Assembly: GCA_023407175.1 (NCBI GenBank)
Contig: JAEYMU010000024.1
Coordinates: forward strand, 62,001-126,000
DNA from: Bacillota bacterium
GTDB lineage: Bacteria > Bacillota_A > Clostridia > Lachnospirales > Lachnospiraceae
Direction of reading: 5' to 3'
DNA: 64,000 nt
The notes under the pieces were generated by a model. The model was not told the DNA's origin. It saw only the letters and a program-made list of their open reading frames with translations, and searched no databases. Made by a program: the position numbers and the translations under genes. Each line of letters begins with the position of its first letter. Positions within the stretch are counted from its first letter, which is position 1. Positions 1-7,493 of this stretch are shown here, in pieces.

Positions 1-116
1 ATATTGCATTCATCAATGATATCCTTCATGGTAATACTATGATAGCCGCAGCGAATAAAAAGCTGCTCGGCCTTGCTTAGAATAAATTCACGTTTTTCTG
101 CTGATTTGGATGACAT
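1..116 (-). CDS. TetR/AcrR family transcriptional regulator, N-terminal part (cut by window edge)
   Basis: Reading the minus strand from the ATG at 116 gives about 38 residues beginning MSSKSAEKREFILSKAEQLF and continuing through GYHSITMKDI. This is the first helix and the start of the helix-turn-helix of a TetR-type repressor. The rest lies outside the window, so the ligand-binding domain and the target are unknown. The upstream region on the same strand carries TACCTCCT (a ribosome binding site read in reverse) and two 14-bp dyads that fit autoregulation. Confidence 0.8.
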   Translation of the reverse strand, partial: MSSKSAEKREFILSKAEQLFIRCGYHSITMKDIIDECN

Positions 117-134
117 AAATTACCTCCTGAAAAG

Positions 135-175
135 TGACACGCGCGTCATAAAACGATTATATGACACATATGTCA
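135..175. promoter_or_regulatory. Paired palindromic operators upstream of the TetR gene
   Basis: Two TGAC-N6-GTCA dyads lie 27 bp apart, start to start: TGACACGCGCGTCA at 135-148 (12 of 14 symmetric) and TGACACATATGTCA at 162-175 (fully symmetric). They sit just upstream of the TetR start codon. TetR repressors commonly bind such paired dyads; that this TetR binds them is inference from position. Confidence 0.6.
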
Positions 176-209
176 TTTTTGTCAACTTCTTTTCAAAAGG
201 GTAAAAACA

Positions 210-238
210 TTGACTTATTCTTAACAATCCAATATAAT
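210..238 (+). promoter_or_regulatory. SigmaA-type promoter of rex with a Rex-like half site
   Basis: TTGACT at 210-215 and TATAAT at 233-238 are separated by exactly 17 nt. The 18 bp from 210 to 227 end in TTAACAA, a perfect right half of the known Rex box TTGTTAA-N4-TTAACAA. The left half shares only TTG. The half site covers the -35 and spacer, where repression by Rex itself would be expected. The predicted start site is near 245, about 70 nt before the rex start codon. Confidence 0.7.
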
Positions 239-318
239 TATCAGTATAGGGAATCGCAGGTAATTGTGAAAACTTATGGTTTTATATCATAGGGAATCAG
301 ACAAGGAGGAATTATATT

Positions 319-957
319 TTGTATAAGAAAGAAATTTCGAAAGCAGTTATTAATAGATTACCAAGATATTACCGCTATTTGGGAGATTTGCTGGAGAAGG
401 ACGTTGTCCGCATATCCTCCAAGGAATTAAGTGAGAAGATGAAGGTAACAGCTTCCCAGATCCGGCAGGATTTGAATAATTTCGGAGGCTTCGGGCAGCA
501 GGGCTACGGCTATAACGTGGAATACCTTCACTCGGAAATCGGTAAAATACTGGGTCTTGACACCAGATACAATATGATTATCATAGGAGCAGGTAATCTT
601 GGACAGGCTTTAGCCAATTACGTGGATTTTGAACGGAGAGGCTTTTATGTAAAGTGTATTTTTGACATCAGTCCAAAGCTGATTGGTACACAGATACGTG
701 GAATTCCCGTAAGGTCGGCCGATGAACTGGAGGCTTATATCAGCGGAAATAAAGTGGACATTGCCGCAATCACCGTACCGAAGACGAAGGCTCCCACCAT
801 TGCGGCAGACCTGGTAAAATGGGGGATTAAGGGAATCTGGAACTTTGCTCCGACCGATCTGAATTTACCCAAGGATGTCACAGTTGAAAATGTTCATCTG
901 GCAGAAAGTCTCATGAAGCTTTCCTACCGGTTATCAGGGAAAGACAATGCGAATTAA
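319..957 (+). CDS. rex: Redox-sensing transcriptional repressor Rex
   Basis: 212 residues, the usual length for Rex. An N-terminal winged helix (about 1-75, with SSKELSEKMKVTASQIRQDL followed by NNFGGFGQQGYGY) precedes a Rossmann domain with the dinucleotide motif IIGAGNLGQALANY near residue 90. Rex represses fermentation and respiration genes when NAD+ is high and releases DNA on binding NADH. The start codon is TTG, chosen because AAGGAGGA lies 8 nt upstream and the sequence matches Rex N-termini. It is followed after 49 nt by the coiled-coil gene and may lead the acpS-nnr cluster. Confidence 0.96.
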   Translation: MYKKEISKAVINRLPRYYRYLGDLLEKDVVRISSKELSEKMKVTASQIRQDLNNFGGFGQQGYGYNVEYLHSEIGKILGLDTRYNMIIIGAGNLGQALANYVDFERRGFYVKCIFDISPKLIGTQIRGIPVRSADELEAYISGNKVDIAAITVPKTKAPTIAADLVKWGIKGIWNFAPTDLNLPKDVTVENVHLAESLMKLSYRLSGKDNAN

Positions 958-1006
958 TTAACAGAAGAAGAGGTCATAAGCAGGGCTTGCCCTACGGAGG
1001 GTTCAT

Positions 1007-1621
1007 ATGGGGAAGAAGGACAAAAAAGCTAATTTCAATCATATTGTTAAGGACAAAAAATTACCGATTCTTACCTTGGATGGACGGTGGCATGAATTAT
1101 TTACGGAGGAACAGAAATCGCCGGAAATGAAGGAACTGGAGCAGAAGGTGAATAACCTCCTAAAGAAACAGGGCAAGCTGGTCAATGATATCAAGGACAT
1201 GAAAAAGCTTAAGAATAATCTGCTGAATGAAATCAGGGAGAATATGAATATCGGGAATGATGCCGCGAGCAGAGCAAAGGAGAAAAAGCTCGATAAAAAC
1301 AAGCAATTTGTCAATGAATTGAATGTTAAGATAGATAATGCCATGGAGGAGCTTGCAGATATTCCTTATCAGATCAAGGAGGTCAACGAGGAGCTGATGG
1401 CAGTAAGCATCAACAGCTTTTATGACTGCATTGAAAGCAATAAGGAAGAGCTGAAGGAGGTTGCTGCCTGGATTAGCGAGATGCGAGAGGAACTGAAACG
1501 AAAAATATTACTGAAGCAGGAACTGGAGACAAGAAATACGAAGATATATACCTATATGCATGATATTCTTGGACATGAGCTTATGGAGCTGTTTGACCGG
1601 GAGCATAACTCCAAGCAATAG
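1007..1621 (+). CDS. Uncharacterised coiled-coil protein
   Basis: 204 residues, very rich in Lys and Glu. Long heptad-like stretches run from about residue 38 to 185 (for example EQKVNNLLKKQGKLVNDIKD), which predicts mostly coiled coil. No signal peptide, membrane segment or catalytic motif is visible, so it should be cytosolic. A CGGAGGG ribosome binding site precedes the ATG. It lies between rex and acpS, and acpS follows within 20 nt, so the genes are probably cotranscribed. Function is not recognised; a structural or scaffold role would be a guess. Confidence 0.75.
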   Translation: MGKKDKKANFNHIVKDKKLPILTLDGRWHELFTEEQKSPEMKELEQKVNNLLKKQGKLVNDIKDMKKLKNNLLNEIRENMNIGNDAASRAKEKKLDKNKQFVNELNVKIDNAMEELADIPYQIKEVNEELMAVSINSFYDCIESNKEELKEVAAWISEMREELKRKILLKQELETRNTKIYTYMHDILGHELMELFDREHNSKQ

Positions 1622-1638
1622 GCAGAATGGAGATTTCT

Positions 1639-2016
1639 ATGATAGCTGGTATCGGTGTTGATTTAATAGAAATAAACCGTGTGGTGCATGCCTGTGAGAA
1701 GGAAGCCTTCTTAAAGCGGTGCTATACGCCCCAGGAGATAGAATTGATCAGGAAGGACAAAAAAAAGGCTGCTGATAACTTTGCAGTAAAGGAAGCAGTG
1801 GCAAAAATGCTTGGGACAGGCTTTCGCGGCTTTACCCCAGTTGATATTGAGGTACTTCGCAATGATTTGGGGAAGCCCTATGTCAGGTTGCACGGCAATG
1901 CGCAGAAGCTGGCAAAGGAGCAGCTGATAACGGATATCCATGTATCCATATCAAATACAGATGATTATTCCAATGCATTTGTTGTCGCTGAAAAGCAGCA
2001 GGGAGGTTGTGTATGA
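1639..2016 (+). CDS. acpS: Holo-[acyl-carrier-protein] synthase
   Basis: 125 residues from the ATG at 1639. It transfers 4'-phosphopantetheine from CoA to acyl carrier protein. The N-terminal GIGVDLIEINRV holds the metal-binding Asp, and FAVKEAVAKMLGTG holds the conserved Lys-Glu-Ala motif. The start at 1639 is preferred over an in-frame ATG at 1627 because GGAG lies 6-7 nt upstream of 1639, while 1627 lacks a ribosome binding site and would add four atypical residues. Its stop overlaps the nnr start (ATGA), indicating translational coupling. Confidence 0.93.
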   Translation: MIAGIGVDLIEINRVVHACEKEAFLKRCYTPQEIELIRKDKKKAADNFAVKEAVAKMLGTGFRGFTPVDIEVLRNDLGKPYVRLHGNAQKLAKEQLITDIHVSISNTDDYSNAFVVAEKQQGGCV

Positions 2017-3572
2017 GATATGCGGTTAATTCCAGGGAAATGAAGCTGATTGACGATTATTCCATTCAAACTGTGAAAATACCCCAGGCGGAACTAATGG
2101 AGCGGGCCGCAGGCGAGGTCGTCGCTGTTATGTTGGAGCATATTAAAAAATCAGACCGCATCCTTGTGGTAAGCGGCCCCGGTAATAATGGCGGGGATGG
2201 TATTGCAGCAGGTAGAATTCTGTATTTACAGGGCTACTCTGTTGCTATTCTTTTTATTGGGGATGAAGAAAAAGCTTCGGAGGGCTTGCGCATTCAGCTG
2301 GAAATTGCAAGGAATTTGGGAATACCAAATGAAAACCCCGACAAGCTTCATGAATATAATATAATAATTGATGCTATTTTTGGAGTGGGTCTGGTAAGAC
2401 CGGTAACCGGAAGGTTTGAGGAACTAATCCACCGAATTAATGCGGCAGACAATAAGGTTTTTTCTGTTGATATTCCTTCCGGGATATCTGCCGATAACGG
2501 CAGAATTATGAATGCTGCAATAGCCGCCGATTATACCATAACCTTTGGCTATCAGAAGCTTGGTCTGATTCTTTATCCGGGTGCGGACTGTGCAGGTGTG
2601 ATTAAGGTTGCGGATATCGGATTTCCGGAGACGGCTGCCCTGCAGGTGAAACCGGAATTTATATATTATGAGGCGGAGGATTTATACAGACTTCCGCCAA
2701 GAAAGAATTACAGCAATAAGGGGACTTATGGAAAGGTACTAGTAATCGGAGGCAGCAAGGGTATGAGCGGAGCGGTCTATCTGTCGGCCAAAGCCGCCTA
2801 TAGAACAGGTGCAGGTCTTGTTAAAATACTCACGGCGCAGGATAACCGCATTATATTGCAGACCTCTCTCCCAGAGGCTTTATTTGCGGCATATGATGAA
2901 CAGGATGCCGGGGAGAAGGCCTGGGAACAAGGGATTCTTAAGGAGCTGGCCTGGGCCGATGTTATTGTCATAGGGCCCGGGCTTGGACGTTCACAGACTG
3001 CCCGTAAGCTATTATGGACCGTACTAAGCAATGTGAAGATCCCGGTTATTGTTGATGCAGATGGTATTACAATGCTGGCCGAAGAGCTTAACAGCGGGTC
3101 CGGTGCAACAGATAAGCGCCTGGAGCGGATTGCCTCCCTTTTTGGCCAAACGATGATACTTACACCACATTTGGGGGAGCTGTCCCGTTTCATTAATGTT
3201 CAGGTTTCTGATATCGCCGACAATCTGGTTGACACTGTCCGTCAATGTTCTTATAATAATAATTTGATATATGCTATCAAGGATGCACGCACCCTTGTGG
3301 TCCAGGGAGAAAAAAAATACATCAATGTATCCGGTAATAATGGAATGGCTACCGGCGGAAGCGGTGATGTATTGACGGGAATCATAGCGGCTCTGCTTGC
3401 ACAGGGAGCAGCACCCTATATGGCAGTATGTTTGGCTGTCTATCTTCATGGTCTGGCCGGCGATAAGGCGGCGCAGGAGAAAGGGATGTATTCTATGATG
3501 GCCGGTGATATCGTAGCCTCTATTGAGAAGGTGCTAAAGCCGGTTGAGCATATGTCAACAGAACCAGAATAG
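2013..3572 (+). CDS. nnr: Bifunctional NAD(P)H-hydrate epimerase / ADP-dependent dehydratase
   Basis: 519 residues. The N-terminal YjeF_N epimerase half (about 1-215, with VSGPGNNGGDGI) interconverts R- and S-NADHX. The C-terminal carbohydrate-kinase-like half (about 230-510, with VIGGSKGMSGA and the catalytic MATGGSGDVLTGIIAALLAQ) dehydrates NADHX back to NADH. The start is the ATG at 2013, six nt after GGGAGG; an upstream in-frame TTG at 2007 lies next to that site and is not usable. Fused Nnr next to acpS and alr is common in Firmicutes. Confidence 0.95.
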   Translation: MRYAVNSREMKLIDDYSIQTVKIPQAELMERAAGEVVAVMLEHIKKSDRILVVSGPGNNGGDGIAAGRILYLQGYSVAILFIGDEEKASEGLRIQLEIARNLGIPNENPDKLHEYNIIIDAIFGVGLVRPVTGRFEELIHRINAADNKVFSVDIPSGISADNGRIMNAAIAADYTITFGYQKLGLILYPGADCAGVIKVADIGFPETAALQVKPEFIYYEAEDLYRLPPRKNYSNKGTYGKVLVIGGSKGMSGAVYLSAKAAYRTGAGLVKILTAQDNRIILQTSLPEALFAAYDEQDAGEKAWEQGILKELAWADVIVIGPGLGRSQTARKLLWTVLSNVKIPVIVDADGITMLAEELNSGSGATDKRLERIASLFGQTMILTPHLGELSRFINVQVSDIADNLVDTVRQCSYNNNLIYAIKDARTLVVQGEKKYINVSGNNGMATGGSGDVLTGIIAALLAQGAAPYMAVCLAVYLHGLAGDKAAQEKGMYSMMAGDIVASIEKVLKPVEHMSTEPE

Positions 3573-3655
3573 ATTAGTATACTAACCTTTCTGGCAGGAA
3601 AATAACGTGGCTGTCGGTAGATTCGGCAGACACCTGGAAAGCTGGCGAAATTATT

Positions 3656-4822
3656 ATGAATGAGGAACAGGTTACACAGATCAGGGATAATTACTACAGA
3701 GTACAGGCAAATGTGGATTTGGAGGCAATCAGGCATAATCTTCTTGAGGTAAGAAGTAAAGTGAGCTTAAATACGAGGATTATGGCTATTATCAAGGCGG
3801 ATGCCTATGGTCATGGTGCTGTTGCACTTGCAAAAGCCATAGGGGAGAGTAATTTAGTTGATGCCTATGGAGTGGCAATCATAGAGGAAGCGGTTGAGCT
3901 TAGGGAAGCAGGAATCACAAAGCCCATGCTCATCCTGGGTTATACGCCAAAGGAACAGTATGATCTGGTGGTGGCTTATGATGCTTCGCAAACCGTATTT
4001 CAATATGAGATGGCGCAGGCTCTATCAGCTGAAGCAAAGAAGCAGGGGAAAACGGCGAAAATCCATATCAAGCTCGATACCGGCATGAGCCGGATCGGTT
4101 TTTCTGATACAAAGGACAGTGTGGAGGAAATTCTAAGGATAGCGGCACTACCTAATTTAGAAATAGAAGGCTTGTTCTCCCATTTTGCATGTGCGGATGA
4201 AACGGATAAGACGAGTACGCTGTTACAGCTGGAGCGATATATAAGGTTTATTGACTGGCTGGAGAGAGAGGGGATTTTCATCCCTGTGAAGCATATTGCA
4301 AACAGTGCGGGAATTATTGAATTGCCACAGGCCTATTATAATATGGTTCGAAGCGGAATTGTAACCTATGGGATATACCCTTCCGAGGAGGTTAACCATG
4401 AGGAATTGAAATTAATTCCTGCCATGGAGTTAAAAACTCATGTGATTTATGTAAAGGATGTGGAGGCTGGAGTCGGTATAAGCTACGGTTTAACCTATGT
4501 AACCAAACGGAAAACAAGGGTAGCAACCATACCAGTCGGATATGCGGACGGCTATTCCAGGAATTTGTCAAACAACGGCAAGGTTATCATTCACGGACAA
4601 TATGCGCCAATCATCGGAAGAATCTGCATGGACCAATTTATGGTGGATGTTACGGATATGGAAGATGTGAAGCAGGGGGATACGGTTACCCTTCTGGGCA
4701 GAGACGGTGAGGCTTACATTTCTGCTGAAGAATTGGCAGCGTGGTCACATTCCTTTCCCTATGAGCTGGTATGTACCGTGGGAAAACGAATTCCCCGGGT
4801 TTATGGCAGAATGGAGATCTAG
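3656..4822 (+). CDS. alr: Alanine racemase
   Basis: 388 residues, the usual length. It makes D-alanine for peptidoglycan with pyridoxal phosphate. The PLP lysine is in IIKADAYGHGA near residue 46, and the second catalytic Tyr is in GISYGLTYV near residue 280. KLDTGMSRIGF and the IGRICMDQFMVDVT block are further family signatures. The ribosome binding site is weak and the exact start is uncertain. It is followed by mazF, the usual neighbour of alr in Firmicutes, but without the antitoxin gene normally between them. Confidence 0.95.
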   Translation: MNEEQVTQIRDNYYRVQANVDLEAIRHNLLEVRSKVSLNTRIMAIIKADAYGHGAVALAKAIGESNLVDAYGVAIIEEAVELREAGITKPMLILGYTPKEQYDLVVAYDASQTVFQYEMAQALSAEAKKQGKTAKIHIKLDTGMSRIGFSDTKDSVEEILRIAALPNLEIEGLFSHFACADETDKTSTLLQLERYIRFIDWLEREGIFIPVKHIANSAGIIELPQAYYNMVRSGIVTYGIYPSEEVNHEELKLIPAMELKTHVIYVKDVEAGVGISYGLTYVTKRKTRVATIPVGYADGYSRNLSNNGKVIIHGQYAPIIGRICMDQFMVDVTDMEDVKQGDTVTLLGRDGEAYISAEELAAWSHSFPYELVCTVGKRIPRVYGRMEI

Positions 4823-4933
4823 TAGTTGAGAATGCATTTTCTGAATTGAAAATCTTACACTTTTACACTTTATGGTATACACACGAAGAAACTGGCAATA
4901 ATAAGGTTAGCCTAATATTGGAGTGTGAATAAA

Positions 4934-5290
4934 GTGGTAATTAAAAGAGGAGATATCTTCTACGCGGATTTAAGACCGGTGGTCGGGTCCGAGCAAGGTG
5001 GTGTCAGGCCGGTTCTGATCATTCAGAATGATACAGGTAATAAACATAGTCCTACCGTAATTTGTGCGGCCATTACATCTAAAATGAATAAAGCAAAGCT
5101 CCCGACCCATGTGGAGCTGGATGCTGAAAAATATGGTATTGTCAAGGATTCCGTTATCTTGCTGGAACAGGTGAGAACAATTGATAAATCAAGATTAAAA
5201 GAAAAAGTATGCCACCTGGACAGGGATGTATTAAAGAAAATTGATCGGGCGCTTATCATTAGTTTTTCTTTAGATACATATTTCAGATAA
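4934..5290 (+). CDS. mazF: MazF/EndoA-type mRNA endoribonuclease toxin
   Basis: 118 residues. The family hallmark [19 protein letters not shown] is followed by RPVLIIQND and VICAAITSK, as in B. subtilis EndoA, a sequence-specific mRNA interferase. The GTG at 4934 is chosen because it gives the standard N-terminus ([12 protein letters not shown]) and places GGAG about 10 nt upstream; the GTG at 4925 has that site only 1 nt away. The 111 nt between alr and this start cannot encode the usual antitoxin of about 90 residues, so the cognate antitoxin must lie elsewhere or be absent. Confidence 0.93.
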   Translation: MVIKRGDIFYADLRPVVGSEQGGVRPVLIIQNDTGNKHSPTVICAAITSKMNKAKLPTHVELDAEKYGIVKDSVILLEQVRTIDKSRLKEKVCHLDRDVLKKIDRALIISFSLDTYFR

Positions 5291-5300
5291 CAACAGCTAA

Positions 5301-5334
5301 AAAAGAACCCATTCTAAAGAATGGGTTCTTTTTC
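5301..5334 (+). terminator. Rho-independent terminator after mazF
   Basis: Stem AAGAACCCATTC / GAATGGGTTCTT with a TAAA loop, followed by a run of T. It lies 10 nt after the mazF stop codon. Confidence 0.92.
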
Positions 5335-5470
5335 TGTCATACAGCAGGGGAGCTGTATAACCATAGCGTATAATAGGGTGGGAGTAGAAAGTGTTTTATC
5401 ACTATCTATATTTCAATTATAATAGGAAGTTGTGATAATTGTGTGAATTTCATATAAAAATAATATGAAA

Positions 5471-5538
5471 AAAGAATTTTGTAAAAAAACAAAATTCTTT
5501 TTCCGGGCAGGCAAAACAGGTACTACCGTTTTGTCTGC
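5471..5538. repeat. Two consecutive inverted repeats in the mazF-yczE intergenic region
   Basis: First hairpin: AAAGAATTTTGT (5471-5482) with ACAAAATTCTTT (5489-5500), followed by TT. Second: GCAGGCAAAAC (5507-5517) with GTTTTGTCTGC (5528-5538), with a further GGT/ACC pairing inside. The first may be a terminator. The second sits about 13 nt before a strong GGAGGAGGAG ribosome binding site and a 25-codon ORF. The rest of 5335-5560 shows only a small hairpin (5339-5358) and an isolated TATAAT at 5369. Confidence 0.5.
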
Positions 5539-5560
5539 TATATGTGTAGGGAGGAGGAGA

Positions 5561-5638
5561 ATGAATATCTCACTTTCTATTTTTAGTATAAATTTGATAT
5601 ATTATAAAATTATGGATAGAATAAAGACTTTTTGTTAA
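5561..5638 (+). CDS. Possible 25-residue small peptide
   Basis: ATG at 5561 follows GGAGGAGGAG by a few nt, an unusually strong ribosome binding site for an otherwise empty region. The predicted peptide MNISLSIFSINLIYYKIMDR plus five residues is hydrophobic with a basic tail. It ends at TAA 5636-5638, overlapping by four bases the 3' end of the convergent membrane protein gene. No homologue is recognised. The ribosome binding site is the only support, so this stays tentative. Confidence 0.3.
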   Translation: MNISLSIFSINLIYYKIMDRIKTFC

Positions 5639-6291
5639 CATTTTGGGTTACTTATAAAAAAGGGATGCAGTATTTTGTTAAGCAGATACATAACCCGGCC
5701 GTTAAAAAGTGCGCATATTACAGTACCGATGCCGATAGATACAATTTTATGAGTGATAAGAAGGCATAATAGAAGTGTTAATGCCACACAGCAAAGATCA
5801 AGAACATTCTTGCAAAAGCCGTAATCCTTATGTAAAGTAAAGGTCATTTCATTGACCAGGGCATCTGGAGGTGTGGTGACAATATCCATTGAAACCATGC
5901 AGATTACTCCAAGGCAGGTAAAAAAGATTGCAGCGGCGAGTGTTAAAAGCTGTTCTCCGATAAAATGGGACGCAGGTGTAATAAAATGGCTGAACAGATT
6001 GGATAGCAGACCGAATATCAGACTGAATACAAGCTGAAGAAGGATGACCGGCTTTATTCTATCCTTATTCATGATCGCCAATTCAAACAGAAAATAAACA
6101 ATATTAAAAATAAAGATAGCCGTTCCGATGGAAAGGCTGCTGACGTAAGTCATAAAATAGGGAAGCAGGGTAACCGGAGATACTCCAAGATTACTCTTGG
6201 AATTTAGTACCACTCCGAGTGATAAGGAGATAAGTCCCAACAGATAGATTATAATTCGTTTCATAGATTTTTGATGCATATATTTCTCCAT
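5635..6291 (-). CDS. YczE/YitT-like integral membrane protein
   Basis: 218 residues with about five or six predicted membrane segments. The N-terminal region (LLGLISLSLGVVLNSKSNLGVSPVTLLPY) and VSMDIVTTPPDALVNEM match the COG2364 / DUF6198 family of YczE-type membrane proteins, which lack a firm function. The gene is transcribed toward mazF. Upstream (6292-6359) it abuts the 3' end of the 2-hydroxyacid dehydrogenase on the same strand, so the two may be cotranscribed and both fall under the bidirectional promoter at 7388-7457. Confidence 0.8.
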   Translation of the reverse strand: MEKYMHQKSMKRIIIYLLGLISLSLGVVLNSKSNLGVSPVTLLPYFMTYVSSLSIGTAIFIFNIVYFLFELAIMNKDRIKPVILLQLVFSLIFGLLSNLFSHFITPASHFIGEQLLTLAAAIFFTCLGVICMVSMDIVTTPPDALVNEMTFTLHKDYGFCKNVLDLCCVALTLLLCLLITHKIVSIGIGTVICALFNGRVMYLLNKILHPFFISNPKC

Positions 6292-6359
6292 TTCTGCATT
6301 ACAGGATTATGCCTCCGGTTTATTCGATATCTCTTCCACACTCCGAACGTAAGGCCAGG

Positions 6360-7316
6360 CTATAATATATTTCTGTCCTCACCCCGGAGGAAGGCTTCAA
6401 TATTTTTATAGATTTCATCTACGGCACGCTGTCTGGCTTCCATACCGGCCCAGCCGATGTGAGGTGTGATAAAGAGGCGTGAGCTGTCCTTAATAGTTCG
6501 AAAGGGACAGTCGGGGGACATGGGCTCCTTTGTAAGGACGTCAAGACCTGCACCGGCAATCCGGTTTTCCTCCAGTGCTCTGGCCAAGCCCTCCTCATCT
6601 ACCAGTCCGCCCCTTGCCACATTGATGAAATAGCTGCTTTTTTTCATCCGGCAGAAGGCTTCATAATTGAAGAGATTACGGGTTAACTTAGTCAAAGGAG
6701 TATGAACGGAGATAATATCGGATTCCTTTAGCAGGGTTTCAAAATCTGCCTGCCGATACGAGGTGTCATAGCTTTTACCGGAGGGGGAATAATATAGAAT
6801 TTTGCAGCCGAAGGCTAAGGCTATTTTCGCTACCCTGCGGCCGATGCTACCAAGACCTGCGATACCCCAGGTCTTACCTGCCAACTCATGGAAGACGATG
6901 GAAAAGGAAGTGTTTGCAAAGTCATTTACATACCCCTCATTTTTTACATAAGTGTCATAATAAAACGATTTCTCATATAGATAAAAAAGCAGGCCAAAGG
7001 TATGCTGTGCTACAGAGTCCGTTGAGTAGCCCCGGATATTGGCTACCTGAATTCCGTGCTTTCTCGTATAGTCAAAATCTACAAAATCCGTACCGGTGCT
7101 GGTCATGGTAATCAGCTTAAGCTTTTCTGCTCCCAAAAGGGAGTCTTCATCGCATCTTAACTGGTCCACGATTATGATATCCGCGTCCCGAATCCTTTCT
7201 GATGCAAGTGATGCACTGGCAGTGTCGTCATAGATAGCGACTTCCCCAAAATCTTTCAAACAGGAAAAGCTGATGTCCTTTCCTATTCTTGATGCTTCCA
7301 AAACTACTATCTTCAT
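6360..7316 (-). CDS. D-isomer-specific 2-hydroxyacid dehydrogenase
   Basis: 318 residues. NAD(P)-dependent reduction of a 2-oxoacid to the D-2-hydroxyacid is the family reaction; the substrate cannot be read from sequence. The nucleotide-binding motif GIAGLGSIGRR is near residue 151. The catalytic triad is intact: Arg235 in NVARGGLVDE, Glu264 in LDVLTKEP, His286 in ITPHIGWAG. GAGGGA precedes the ATG. It is divergent from the pyrimidine-type operon and has its own -10 (TATACT, 7388-7393) exactly 20 nt from the shared dyad, so it is probably part of that regulon. Confidence 0.93.
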   Translation of the reverse strand: MKIVVLEASRIGKDISFSCLKDFGEVAIYDDTASASLASERIRDADIIIVDQLRCDEDSLLGAEKLKLITMTSTGTDFVDFDYTRKHGIQVANIRGYSTDSVAQHTFGLLFYLYEKSFYYDTYVKNEGYVNDFANTSFSIVFHELAGKTWGIAGLGSIGRRVAKIALAFGCKILYYSPSGKSYDTSYRQADFETLLKESDIISVHTPLTKLTRNLFNYEAFCRMKKSSYFINVARGGLVDEEGLARALEENRIAGAGLDVLTKEPMSPDCPFRTIKDSSRLFITPHIGWAGMEARQRAVDEIYKNIEAFLRGEDRNIL

Positions 7317-7387
7317 AGTTATTCCCTCATTCTTAAAGTACGTGTTTGATTTTTTAATGCCTTTTGGATGTTTTTCCGAATGAATTC

Positions 7388-7457
7388 AGTATAAATTATA
7401 AAAATCCTCAGTTAAAGGTCAGTTGTCCTTTCTTTGGCTGACTTGGTAATGCATAAT
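7388..7457. promoter_or_regulatory. Bidirectional promoter with 18-bp dyad (regulon site A)
   Basis: The dyad AAAGGTCAGTTGTCCTTT spans 7414-7431. On the plus strand a CATAAT -10 (7452-7457) starts 20 nt after it and leads to the dehydrogenase-like gene at 7494. On the minus strand TATACT (7393-7388) starts 20 nt away and leads to the 2-hydroxyacid dehydrogenase. No good -35 box is present on either side, and the dyad centre would be near -41.5 of both start sites, as for class II activators. The regulator is not proven; a Crp/Fnr gene lies at 16623. Confidence 0.7.
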
Positions 7458-7493
7458 GAAACAAGTTTTTAAAGAGTTTATGGAGGTACGCAT

